Source: Streptomyces sp. ISL-100 (GTDB lineage Bacteria > Actinomycetota > Actinomycetes > Streptomycetales > Streptomycetaceae). From it: a stretch of 64,000 nucleotides of DNA. The notes beneath the pieces are model-generated. The model made no database searches. It saw nothing but the letters and a program-made list of their open reading frames with translations, and had not been told where the DNA came from. Each line of letters opens with the position of its first letter. The first letter of the stretch is position 1. The DNA lies in the NCBI RefSeq assembly GCF_018614615.1, contig NZ_JAGGOK010000051.1, forward strand, positions 1 through 64,000. The letters are read 5' to 3'. This document shows positions 44,701 through 52,224 of the stretch, piece after piece. A program made the position numbers and the translations under genes.

Positions 44701-47700
44701 CACGAAGGGCGACACCACCAAGGTCCAGAAGCTTGCCTCTCACGACGGCACCACGGCGGTTTACCGCACCGTCACCGAGTCCCTACCGACCGACTTCGAC
44801 ATCTACGGCCGCTTCACCAAGGTCACAGACGCGGCGGGCAACATCACCTCCGTCGCCTACACCGAGACCAACGGCCTGACGACGAAGAAGACCGAGACCA
44901 ACGCGCTGAACTGGGTCTCCACCACCGAGTACAACGCGGCATGGGGCCAACCGTCGGCGAAGATCGACATGAACGGTAAGCGCACCGACTTCGAGTACGA
45001 CGCGCTCGGCCGCCTCACCTCGGTGTGGATGCCGGACCGCCCGAAGGCGGAACTCTCCCCTTCAATCAAGTACAGCTACCTGGTCCGCAAGAACGCTCCG
45101 GTCACCGTCAAAACGGAGAAGATCTCCAACGACGGGTCTTACGGAGCTGAATACACCCTCTACGACGGCCTACTGAGGCCTCGCCAGGAGCAGACAGAGG
45201 GTTCCGGCGGCGGCCGTATGGTCGCTGACACCTTCTACGACGGCCTTGGCAGAATCGCCAAGACCTACACGGACTATTACACGTCTGGCGCGCCCAGCGA
45301 TCTGCTGTTCCAGGCCGTCAACGGTGATGTCGACGCCCAGTCCCGCACTGAGTACGACGGCGTGGGACGTACGACGGCCAGCATTTTCCAGGTCGCGGGC
45401 GAGGAAAAGTGGCGCACCACGTACTCCTACGGCGGTGACCGTATGCACGTTGACCCGCCGGTCGGCCAGGCTCCGACGACGACCATCACCGACGGGCGCG
45501 GACGCACGACCGACATCCGCCGCTACAAGGGAGACAAGCCACTGCCAAGTGGCACATCCGCCGACTATGAAGCCATCAGCTACACGTACACGCCTGCTGG
45601 TCAGCTCAAAACGGTGAAGGATGCTGCGGGCAACACCTGGTCCTACGGCTACGACCAGCTCGGCATGAAGACCGACGCCGACGATCCGGACAGCGGTAAG
45701 TCGCGCTACACCTACGACTCCTTGGACCGGTTGACCTCCGTCACTGACGCCAAGGGCAAGAGGTCGACGAAATACGACGCCCTCGGCCGCACGCTCTCCA
45801 CATGGGAGGGCGAGCCGGACACAGGCACCCGACTCACTTTGTCGACGTACGACAAGCTCGCCAAGGGCGAGGTGCACGGTGCCTACCGGTACGCCAATGG
45901 CGCCGTACAGTCCAGCACGGTCATCGCCGAGCTTGATGAGATGTACCAGCCGACAAAGATCAACCACACGCTGGCGGGCTCGTCCACACCGGAGCTCAAC
46001 GGCACCTACGCGTACTCCATGCAGTACAACCGTGACGGCACGATCCAGTCAGCGGGTCTCCCTGCCGCAGGCGATTTGCCGGCCGAGACGGTCTCCTACG
46101 TCTATGACGAGCTCCAGCGTCCGACGCAATTGAAAACTTCACTCGGCAGCACGTACGTGAACGCAGCACGGTACTCGCCCACCAGCCTGCTCCAGCAGCT
46201 GGAGCTGACCACGGGCGGATCCTCGGACAAGAAGACCTGGCTGACATACGAGTACGAGCGCGGCTCCGACCGCCTCACACGCTCACGCGTCGACCGCGAG
46301 AGCGCGTCTGCCGTCACCTACGACGCGCGGTACACCTACGACGCCACAGGCAACGTCACTGCCATCGCCGACACACCGACCGGTGGTCAGGCCGATGTTC
46401 AGTGCTTCACCCATGACTGGCAGTCGCGGCTTTCCAGTGCCTGGTCCACGGCTAACGCGTCCGACGGCGCAGTCGGTTCTGCCAAGGGCAACAGCGCGTG
46501 TGCGACTGCTCCGATGCCGAGTGCCATCGGCGGTCCGGCCCCCTACTGGCACTCCTTCGAATATGACGCATCAGGAAACCGAAGCAAGCAGGTTCTCCAC
46601 GGCGTCGGCGGCTCGGGTGCTACAACCCGGACGTACTCCTACGGCGATGCGGACCAGGACGGCATGGCGGGCGAGGCTGGCGACGGCGGCCCGCACATGC
46701 TCACCAAGATGGTCCAGGACGTCCCACAGAGTGGGCAGAGTCCAGCGGTTCACTCTCAGGACACCTTCACCTATGACGGTGCGGGCAATACCGACAAGCG
46801 CATCCTCAACGGCGATACCCAGGACCTCGATTGGAACATCGAAGGCAAACTAGCCAAGTCGATGCAAGGCACGGAGGAATCAACCTTCGCCTACGACGCC
46901 GAGGGTGAGCGGGTTCTCCGAAAGGAGCCCCACGCCACGACGTTCTACCTGCCCGGCATGGATCTGCGCCTGGATGCCACTACCAAGACGGTCACCGGAA
47001 TGCGCTACTACGGATTTGGTTCCGAGACGGTGGCCCTAAGGACCAAGAACGGTGTGGAGTTCCTTGCTTCCGATCACCACAGCACCGCCGAGATCGCGAT
47101 CAATGCAGTCACGGGAGACACAACCCGTCGACGAATGGATCCCTTCGGCAGCGAGCGCGGCGATGATTCGAAACAATGGATAGACGACAAGGGATTCCTC
47201 GGGAAGCCCATCGACAAGTCGACAGGACTTACTCATATTGGGGCACGTGAGTACGAACCGGAGAACGGCCGGTTCATCTCAGCCGACCCGATCATCAACT
47301 TCACGAACCCGCAGCAGATCAACGGGTACGCGTACGCCAGCAACAACCCCGTCACCCAGTCCGACCCCACTGGCCTGTGCGCAGAAGTCGACTGCCCGAC
47401 CAGGGACATCAACGGCGTCAACCACACCCCCCTGCCCGCTGATTCTCCGCATCACACTCCCTATCCGACGACCAAGACGCCGGTCAACAAGCAGCATGAG
47501 GCCACCCAGGCCCAGGGAGAATCAGACGCCGCCCGGCGACGTGCGGAGGCCGCCAAGCAACGTGCGATAGCGGCCGCCAAGGAGCTCGCGGACATCGCAA
47601 TGCGTGAGCTGGGCATCACCGACGCGCTGGACTGCTTGACCACAGGCAGCCTCGGAGCCTGCGGCTCAACCATCGTCAATGTTGCCACTAGCTTCGTCGG

Positions 47701-48616
47701 TGGACTCGCTGGGAAGCTCGCCGTAAAGTACGGATTCAGCCTCAAATGGCAGAAGGGTATTGACCTTGCAAAGAGCGTGTGGGGTCTCCTGAAGAAAATT
47801 ACGAACGGCTTCTATTCTTGGTACAAGAACAAGAAGAAAGCCGAAAGACTGGACGATGCGGCGGGAGAAGCCGCTGATGCGGCCGACTCGTGTAATAGCT
47901 TCCTACCAGCCACCAAGATATTGATGGCTGACGGCACAGCAAAGTCGATTAAGGATGTAGATATCGGCGACGAAGTTGTTGCCACCGATCCGGAGGCTGG
48001 CAAGACCCGGATTCAAACGGTCACCGCGGAGATCAAGGGTCAGGGCGCAAAGCACCTCACCAAGGTGACCATCGACATTGACGGGAAGACGGGCGAAGAG
48101 ACCGCCTCGGTCACGGCAACCGACGGCCACCCCTTCTGGGTCCCCGAGCTGGGCGAGTGGCTCGATGCCGTCGACCTCCGGGCTGGCCAGCAGCTCCGCA
48201 CCAATAGCGGCACCAATGTTGAGATTGCTGCAGTTGAGCATTGGGCGCAGCGAGCCACCGTTTACAACCTCACTGTCGCGGACTTCCATACGTACTACGT
48301 CGGGATCGGCGGTCAAGATATACTCGTCCACAATGCGCGGGTAAAAAACCTCTGCCCGGACGAGGATGCCGAAGGACCGCACACGACGTTCCGCAGGGAC
48401 GGTGCGACCGGGAACATCGATCACTATCAGGAGTGGGTGCGCCCAGAAGATCCGCGAGACCCTCGGCCGTTCATTCCGGGAAAGCGAGTGGACGTGAAGG
48501 GGCAGCCTCACTACGACAAGAAGACAAAGACGTCCATTCCGACTCCGCATGTAAATCTTCCCGGCCGAGACGTAAGGCCTGCGGAGTCATGGGAAATACC
48601 GGCTAGGATCCGATGA
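41786..48616 (+). CDS. Giant secreted RHS/YD-repeat polymorphic toxin with HINT domain and toxin-24-like tip
   Basis: This is a 2276-residue protein with a signal peptide at about 22-44 (VILSVGVALTIGLLPQYVPT). A large N-terminal region is followed by many YD repeats (such as DALGRLTSV and YDSLDRLTSVTD). The RHS core is at about 1800-1860 (GLTHIGAREYEPENGRFISA). A helical linker follows, then a HINT self-cleaving domain at about 2036-2183 (CNSFLPATKILMADGTAKSI to DILVHNA). The last 93 residues (GPHTTFRRDGATGNIDHY, then KRVDVKGQPHYDKK and PTPHVNLPGRDVRP) match what I know of polymorphic toxin type 24. HINT would release this tip. The stop overlaps the immunity gene by four bases. The Shine-Dalgarno is GGAG, seven bases before ATG. 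Confidence 0.92.
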   Translation: MSTPAWFRSARPFQSRLNRRHVILSVGVALTIGLLPQYVPTAEAKGLERPGLQDMGDPVRGKNAKYKKHKANPAENARVTRPTKVVWPKPGTDEIHIGKKPAKVDGLPLLVGPPKKATKSRPTPDSVQVEVVSRKKTKAAGIDGVLLSVTRTDNENQQGAAQLKLDYADFASAYGGNYGSRLRFVQYPECLLTTPEKKKCSTPRELHSRNDADAQTLTADVPIAASNNGVHTQLARTETSSAGASTMVAAVADSSGDKGTYGATPLSPSAEWSVSNSSGAFNWSYPLRTPPVPGGLAPTVSFGYNSQSVDGQTAATNNQGSWIGEGFGYEPGFIERRYKSCADDGHADTNGDQCWAYDNATIQLAGGPSGELIKDDTTGKWRISTDDNSKVEHLTDGANEDDNGEHWRITTTDGTQYSFGLDRLPGWSTGKEETNSTWTLPIYGDDAGEPCYNATLANAHCNQAWRWNLDYVKDPHGNVLSFSYGRETNYYTQGLKTTENGKPYTRGGYLKRIDYGQRDGNVYTAPAAGRVVFEVNERCIGAAADCEPADLTDTTATRWPDVPWDRNCKVDTKCAGQNSPTFWTRKKLNKVTTQIRSGTAYSDVDSWKFTHLYTDNGDGSKSLWLNNIDHTGHVGAATATMPSVELLGQQLPNRVDKADDNIQAMNRFRLSAVDNDTGGQLDIIYANAECTADALPAADSSTKRCYPVKWNPPGVTEPITDWFHKYVVDRVVQTDLTGGSPDMVNTYDYLGSAGWNTPKPDGISDPEYRTRSDWRGYGKVRVTNSDGTVSASNTRSEHVFLRGLGGTVTDSQGVAHPDSDERSGFELETTTYNGAYTADKIVTRSIATPWTRTTATRVKSWGTSKAWFTRPATTSTYTALEGGGWQEVKSTTRYDSTNGRVTNVDDYGKVGNGADNQCTRTEYADNTTSHMLEAVSRVEKVAVSCVDPVDRKTQVISDDRTFYDGKGLGEAPTKGDTTKVQKLASHDGTTAVYRTVTESLPTDFDIYGRFTKVTDAAGNITSVAYTETNGLTTKKTETNALNWVSTTEYNAAWGQPSAKIDMNGKRTDFEYDALGRLTSVWMPDRPKAELSPSIKYSYLVRKNAPVTVKTEKISNDGSYGAEYTLYDGLLRPRQEQTEGSGGGRMVADTFYDGLGRIAKTYTDYYTSGAPSDLLFQAVNGDVDAQSRTEYDGVGRTTASIFQVAGEEKWRTTYSYGGDRMHVDPPVGQAPTTTITDGRGRTTDIRRYKGDKPLPSGTSADYEAISYTYTPAGQLKTVKDAAGNTWSYGYDQLGMKTDADDPDSGKSRYTYDSLDRLTSVTDAKGKRSTKYDALGRTLSTWEGEPDTGTRLTLSTYDKLAKGEVHGAYRYANGAVQSSTVIAELDEMYQPTKINHTLAGSSTPELNGTYAYSMQYNRDGTIQSAGLPAAGDLPAETVSYVYDELQRPTQLKTSLGSTYVNAARYSPTSLLQQLELTTGGSSDKKTWLTYEYERGSDRLTRSRVDRESASAVTYDARYTYDATGNVTAIADTPTGGQADVQCFTHDWQSRLSSAWSTANASDGAVGSAKGNSACATAPMPSAIGGPAPYWHSFEYDASGNRSKQVLHGVGGSGATTRTYSYGDADQDGMAGEAGDGGPHMLTKMVQDVPQSGQSPAVHSQDTFTYDGAGNTDKRILNGDTQDLDWNIEGKLAKSMQGTEESTFAYDAEGERVLRKEPHATTFYLPGMDLRLDATTKTVTGMRYYGFGSETVALRTKNGVEFLASDHHSTAEIAINAVTGDTTRRRMDPFGSERGDDSKQWIDDKGFLGKPIDKSTGLTHIGAREYEPENGRFISADPIINFTNPQQINGYAYASNNPVTQSDPTGLCAEVDCPTRDINGVNHTPLPADSPHHTPYPTTKTPVNKQHEATQAQGESDAARRRAEAAKQRAIAAAKELADIAMRELGITDALDCLTTGSLGACGSTIVNVATSFVGGLAGKLAVKYGFSLKWQKGIDLAKSVWGLLKKITNGFYSWYKNKKKAERLDDAAGEAADAADSCNSFLPATKILMADGTAKSIKDVDIGDEVVATDPEAGKTRIQTVTAEIKGQGAKHLTKVTIDIDGKTGEETASVTATDGHPFWVPELGEWLDAVDLRAGQQLRTNSGTNVEIAAVEHWAQRATVYNLTVADFHTYYVGIGGQDILVHNARVKNLCPDEDAEGPHTTFRRDGATGNIDHYQEWVRPEDPRDPRPFIPGKRVDVKGQPHYDKKTKTSIPTPHVNLPGRDVRPAESWEIPARIR

Positions 48617-48912
48617 TGTCAGATTCACTTCTTGCCAGACTCGAGAAATGGTATAGCCAACAGTGCGATGGCGACTGGGAGCACTCGTACGGGGTGCACA
48701 TCGATACACTCGACAACCCCGGATGGCTCGTCGTTGTCGACCTTGAGCAGACCGAGCTGGAGGGAAGATCCTTTTCCTACGAGGAAGATCGCACCGACGA
48801 CGACTGGGTCAATGCGTCGAGCGACGGGCGCAAGTTTCAGGGGGCGGGAGGGCCTAGCAACCTGGAGGCAGTACTTCGCGTGTTCCTGGAGTTCGCCGAA
48901 GGCGGGCACTGA
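48613..48912 (+). CDS. Imm53-like immunity protein
   Basis: This 99-residue cytosolic protein matches the Imm53 pattern: LEKWYSQQCDGDWEHSYGV, then IDTLDNPGWLVVVDLEQTEL and a C-terminal DDDWVNAS with GAGGPSNLEAVLRVFLEF. Such proteins neutralise the toxin encoded just upstream. The ATG at 48613 overlaps the RHS stop (ATGA), so toxin and immunity are co-translated. A second ATG is the next codon. The tight linkage supports the toxin call for the RHS tip. Confidence 0.9.
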   Translation: MMSDSLLARLEKWYSQQCDGDWEHSYGVHIDTLDNPGWLVVVDLEQTELEGRSFSYEEDRTDDDWVNASSDGRKFQGAGGPSNLEAVLRVFLEFAEGGH

Positions 48913-49019
48913 ACGAGCCCCTGCACGTGAGAATCTGCAGGCGAGCATAGAAGTGCGGCGGTGCAGTTCCTGGCCGGCGATCCTTCCGTCGTAGGTCGTG
49001 GTTGCGCCGGTGGTCATCC

Positions 49020-49290
49020 GACCACCGGCGCAAACGCGTATATGCGCGGAAAAAAAACCAGGCCGCGTGGGCGTAGACGGTAGCCGTGACGCCGATGTGG
49101 GCGTGGCCGAGAAGCTCCTTGATGACGACGAGTTCGACGCCCTGCTCGAGGAGGAGGGTTGCTGTGATGTGGCGGAGGTAGTGGAAGCGGATGCGGCGGA
49201 TGTCGGCCCGGCGGAGGAGCACCTGGAAGGTACGGGTCAGGGCACTCCGCTGCGCAGGAGTCGCTATCCACCCCGCGAACTGGCATGACT
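49020..49290 (-). pseudogene. Truncated tyrosine recombinase (phage-type integrase) remnant
   Basis: The minus strand encodes the C-terminal part of an integrase: RIRFHYLRHITATLLLEQGV, then VIKELLGHAHIGVTATVYAHA. These contain the HxLRH block (with the second catalytic Arg) and the LGH motif; the final Tyr is in VYAHA. The N-terminal arm-binding and core regions are missing, and after YAHA the frame departs from the family. The Tyr-xx-Arg-His block reads HYLRHI where HDLRHT is usual. It lies about 175 bases from att copy 3, the expected place for an integrase. Confidence 0.8.
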
Positions 49291-49464
49291 TACGGGACGC
49301 CAGCTCCAACGGCCGCCCTTGGGGCCGCTCAGGGGACAGCGAGGGGACATAAGGACCGACTCAGACCGCGAAGGATCTACAAAGGCCAAACATAGCGATG
49401 CTTTCTGACCTGAGGAAAAGGCGAAGATCAGGCAATAGTGACAAGGGTCGACACGATCATCAAA
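49291..49464. repeat. Left flank of att copy 3 with arm-like repeats
   Basis: CAGGGGACAGCGAGGGGACA at 49330-49349 repeats the GGGGAC arm motif, and the following AAGGACCGACTCAGACCGCG resembles the left-arm blocks at 31.2 and 32.4 kb. No gene is present. Confidence 0.55.
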
Positions 49465-49512
49465 GGACTCATAATCCGTCGGCCGTGGGTTCGAGTCCCA
49501 CCCGCCCCACCA
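49465..49512 (+). repeat. att core copy 3
   Basis: These 48 bases are identical to the tRNA 3' end, and the identity with the tRNA flank continues through CGCAGTGG to 49520. There is no tRNA 5' half here. Confidence 0.95.
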
Positions 49513-49559
49513 CGCAGTGGTCTTGCAGAAACGATTCGCCCAGCGAAAACGTAACGGCA

Positions 49560-49588
49560 AGGGCCGTCGCGGAAGCCGTGGCGGCCCT
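49560..49588 (+). terminator. Hairpin after att copy 3, matching the one after the tRNA
   Basis: AGGGCCGTCGCGG pairs with CCGTGGCGGCCCT (two G-T pairs) around an AAG loop. It lies at nearly the same distance from the core as the hairpin at 20552-20589. Confidence 0.55.
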
Positions 49589-49604
49589 CGCTGTAGCCCC
49601 GGAA

Positions 49605-49647
49605 CAAGATCCAGTGGACACGCACGGGACGCAGGGCGCCCGAAATG
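49605..49647. repeat. att-flanking block (right arm) copy 3
   Basis: CAAGATCCAGTGGACACGCA to GCGCCCGAAATG closely follows the block at 20602-20643. Its presence right of the last core suggests that a further, older element once lay to the right. Confidence 0.6.
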
Positions 49648-49682
49648 CCACCACCTTCGGACAGCATCGGGATGAGACCGAA

Positions 49683-49826
49683 CTCGCCCCGTGGGCGAAG
49701 CGGCTGACCGCTCTCACCGCCTTGGAGAAGGCCGGGCTGACCGACGAGCAGCACCAGGCCATCCACGCTGCCTTGACCCGTTCTCTCTCCGTCCTCACCG
49801 GCGGACCGGGCCTTCCGTTCTGCTCG
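49683..49826 (+). pseudogene. RecD-like/relaxase-type helicase fragment
   Basis: A 48-residue segment, ALEKAGLTDEQHQAIHAALT then RSLSVLTGGPG, matches the start of a RecD/TraA-type helicase ATPase just before the Walker A Gly-Thr-Gly-Lys-Thr. Here the motif breaks off as GGPGLPF and the frame stops soon after. It is a severed fragment of a transfer or repair helicase, placed immediately beside att copy 3. Confidence 0.6.
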
Positions 49827-49840
49827 CTTGTGCTCGCTGG

Positions 49841-50413
49841 TTAAAGCGGAACCGGGCGCAGACCGTCGAGGGTGACGGTGACCAGGCGGGTCACCGCCAC
49901 CTGAGAAGTCAGGGTGGCCGCAGCGGTCAGGGCGTGGAGGCAGTACTGGGCGAGCTCGGCGGGTGGTACGTCGGAGCGCAGGTCACCGGCCTCGGCGGCC
50001 TCGGCGACCAGGTGCTGGAGCATGCCGTGCAGGTGCCGCTCGGCGTGGGTGACGTGCTCTCCCTGGTGCAGGAGGGCGGCGAGTTCGCCGCCGTGCCGCT
50101 GGCGGGCGATGCCCGCGTACGCCTCAAGCACCGCCGTCAGACGCTCCACGGCCGTGCCGTTCTGGTCGCGGATGCCCGCGAGCTGGTGGAGGTGGCCGGC
50201 GACCTGGCGTTCATGCCAGGCCAGCAGCACGGCTTCGACATCGGAGAAGTACTTGTAGAGCGTGGCGCGGCCGATCCCGGTCTGTTCGGCGATCTGCGAC
50301 ATGGTCACCGACCGCAGGCCGCCGTCGGTCACCAGCTTCGCGGTGGTGTCCAGGATCGCCTCACGTACGGCGGCGCGGTGCGCGTCGATCGTCTCGTTCC
50401 ACAGCTTCGGCAC
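49841..50413 (-). CDS. TetR-family transcriptional regulator
   Basis: This 190-residue regulator has an N-terminal helix-turn-helix (SVTMSQIAEQTGIGRATLYKYF) and a helical ligand domain with several His residues (LHQGEHVTHAERHLHGMLQH), conceivably metal-linked. GTG ending at 50413 (VPKLWNETIDAHRAAV) is chosen as the typical TetR N-terminus; the frame upstream is open but non-conserved. A perfect palindrome lies about 50 bases upstream in the divergent space, so it probably represses itself and the small membrane genes to its right. Confidence 0.88.
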   Translation of the reverse strand: MPKLWNETIDAHRAAVREAILDTTAKLVTDGGLRSVTMSQIAEQTGIGRATLYKYFSDVEAVLLAWHERQVAGHLHQLAGIRDQNGTAVERLTAVLEAYAGIARQRHGGELAALLHQGEHVTHAERHLHGMLQHLVAEAAEAGDLRSDVPPAELAQYCLHALTAAATLTSQVAVTRLVTVTLDGLRPVPL

Positions 50414-50461
50414 CCACCCAGGATACGGACGTCCACGGACGATACACTCGGTCTTTGGTAG

Positions 50462-50476
50462 AGACAGTGTGTCTCG
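50462..50476. promoter_or_regulatory. Probable TetR operator
   Basis: GAGACA-GTG-TGTCTC is a perfect six-base inverted repeat with a three-base centre, between the divergent TetR gene and the gene starting at 50529. Confidence 0.65.
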
Positions 50477-50528
50477 AAAAACGGGTGTGGTTCTCTCGCG
50501 ACCCGCACCCGGATTCGTGGAGGGCGTC

Positions 50529-50675
50529 ATGGCAGGCTCACCGAATCGTCACGACGCTGATGGCGAGGGGGCGCCGCGCTGGGTGAAGGTGTCCGCGGCG
50601 ATCGCCGTCGTCCTGGTCGCCGTGTTCGTGATCGTGCACCTGGCCGGCGGCGGCATGGCGGGGCACACGCCGTGA
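50529..50675 (+). CDS. Small single-span membrane protein
   Basis: This 48-residue protein consists of a charged N-terminus, one helix (VSAAIAVVLVAVFVIVHLAG) and a short tail. A good Shine-Dalgarno (GGAGGG) precedes ATG 50529. Its stop overlaps the next gene (GTGA), so the two are coupled. Unknown function; by position it is under the TetR operator. Confidence 0.65.
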   Translation: MAGSPNRHDADGEGAPRWVKVSAAIAVVLVAVFVIVHLAGGGMAGHTP

Positions 50676-51199
50676 CCCCGTTCCCGCCGCGGCTGCGGAA
50701 GCTGACCCTTACCCTCCACGTCACCGCCTCGGTCGGCTGGCTGGGCGCGGTCGCGGTCTTCCTCGCCCTCGCCATCGCCGGGCTGACCAGCAGCGCGCCC
50801 CAGACCGTGCGGGGCGCCTACCTGGCCATGGACGTGGTGGGCTGGTACGTGATCGTGCCGTTCAGCGTCGCCTCCCTGCTGACGGGAGCGGTGCAGTCGC
50901 TCGGGACGGTGTGGGGACTACTGCGCCACCACTGGGTCATCGCGAAACTGCTGATCACCGTGATCGCGACCCTTCTGCTGCTGGTCCACATGCAGCCGGT
51001 CGGCCACCTCGCCGACGCGGCCGCCCGGGCCGCGCTCGCGGGCGGCGAACTGGAGGGCATGCGCATCCAGCTGATCGCGGACGCGGCCGCCGCCCTGCTG
51101 GTGCTGCTCACGGCGGCCGCCCTGTCGGTGTTCAAGCCGCGCGGTGTGACCCGCTACGGGCGCCGCCGCCTGCGCGAGCAGATCCCACAGCCGCGCTGA
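50672..51199 (+). CDS. Four-helix integral membrane protein (DUF2269-like)
   Basis: This 175-residue protein has four hydrophobic helices. It begins LTLTLHVTASVGWLGAVAVF and continues VVGWYVIVPFSVASLLTGAV, WVIAKLLITVIATLLLLVHM and a final helix before a basic tail. The His and Gly placement in the first helix resembles DUF2269-type proteins. It starts at a GTG overlapping the preceding stop. Function unknown; the metal-gene context suggests an envelope or redox role. Confidence 0.75.
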   Translation: MTPFPPRLRKLTLTLHVTASVGWLGAVAVFLALAIAGLTSSAPQTVRGAYLAMDVVGWYVIVPFSVASLLTGAVQSLGTVWGLLRHHWVIAKLLITVIATLLLLVHMQPVGHLADAAARAALAGGELEGMRIQLIADAAAALLVLLTAAALSVFKPRGVTRYGRRRLREQIPQPR

Positions 51200-51253
51200 A
51201 TCGTTCACCCCGAGGGGCGCGACCGTCCGGGACGCGCGCGCAAGCAGGCCGGC

Positions 51254-51973
51254 TCAGTGCTGGTGTCCGTCGTCGTGCCCGGGCTCCTTGCTCGGCTGGG
51301 TGTCCTTCGGAGAGGGGGTGGGCTGGGAGGCCGGCTTGGTGGTGTCGCCGCCGTGGTCACCGTCCTGGCCTTCGTCGCTTCCCTTCTCGCGCACGACATC
51401 GCCGTGGCTGTGTCCACCTCCGGACCCCTCGGCCATGGTCGGAGCGATGTGGCGCAGGCCCAGGAAGGTGAGGGCCGCGACTACAAGGACGGCCAGGCCC
51501 ATGAGGCCGAAGATGCGCCGCCAGGGCCTCTTGTCTTCCTTCAGGAAGAAGGCGACGAAGGACAGGACGATCCCGAGCGGTATCAGCACGGCACAACGGT
51601 CCGGGAGGTCCGCGAAGTGCTGCATGCCGCCGCTGAGCATGCCGAGGCCGAACGAGAGCATCGTCGAGGTGCCGAGCACGCGCAGCATGCGTGACAGGGG
51701 CTGCCTCTCGGACGCGAGGATGATGTCGTTGAGGACGGTTGCCAGGAGGAAGACCAGCACTCCGGACGCGGCGATCAGCGAGTAGCGGGTGGGGTCCATG
51801 GGGTGGTGGACGACTGCGCCACTGATGAGGCCGGCGCCTACGTAGTAGCCGACATAGCCGATGTAGCGCCAGGGCAGCGAGGCTTCCCGCTTCCTGTGGG
51901 CGCGGCGGCTGCTTTGGGCCGGCTGCGACGGAGCTGGGGGCTGGGGCGGGGCGAGACGGGATGAGGAGGACAA
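51254..51973 (-). CDS. Membrane protein with His-rich C-terminal tail
   Basis: This 239-residue protein has a basic N-terminus and about five membrane helices (IGYVGYYVGAGLISGAVVHH, SLIAASGVLVFLLATVLNDI and others). Its hydrophilic tail is rich in His, Asp and Gly (GGGHSHGDVV and HDDGHQH). The tail suggests binding of divalent metal at the surface. No family is recognised. It lies in a minus-strand run with the copper-linked genes. Confidence 0.72.
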   Translation of the reverse strand: MSSSSRLAPPQPPAPSQPAQSSRRAHRKREASLPWRYIGYVGYYVGAGLISGAVVHHPMDPTRYSLIAASGVLVFLLATVLNDIILASERQPLSRMLRVLGTSTMLSFGLGMLSGGMQHFADLPDRCAVLIPLGIVLSFVAFFLKEDKRPWRRIFGLMGLAVLVVAALTFLGLRHIAPTMAEGSGGGHSHGDVVREKGSDEGQDGDHGGDTTKPASQPTPSPKDTQPSKEPGHDDGHQH

Positions 51974-52224
51974 AGCGGGCCTTTCGTTGATGTGCAGGAG
52001 ACGTGGGATCGCGACCTGGGGCTGTCAGCGAGATACGGGCGCGCCACGCCGAGACAGACGCCCCTGGGCGCGACGGAGCTCGAGACCGGGTGTGGCTCCA
52101 CGCCGGGCTTCGCTACCAGGGGGCAGAGAGGGCTCCGCGGAGGCATGGCCGAGTCATCGCCGACGTGCAGGCGGGAGACGGTGTGAGAGGGCCAGCGGTC
52201 GCAGACCGGCTGGAGCGCGGTGAT

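Larger units (their letters stand above)
31401..49512. mobile_element. Integrative element(s) B and C in tandem, with broken integrase
   Basis: The segment is bounded by att core copies 2 and 3. A left part (to about 32480) holds a decayed methyltransferase and an orphan att-flank scar, suggesting an older, mostly deleted element. The right part carries envelope and RHS toxin genes and, just before att copy 3, a truncated tyrosine integrase. Confidence 0.7.

Noticed and set aside
47892..48340. Possible intein in the RHS gene
   Set aside because: The HINT domain ends in HNA and is followed by a toxin tip rather than a resumed host protein, so it is a pretoxin processing domain, not a splicing intein.
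49264..49560. Minus-strand frame containing GGWDSNPRPTDYE
   Set aside because: This is the well-known false translation of tRNA-type sequence; it reflects att core copy 3.
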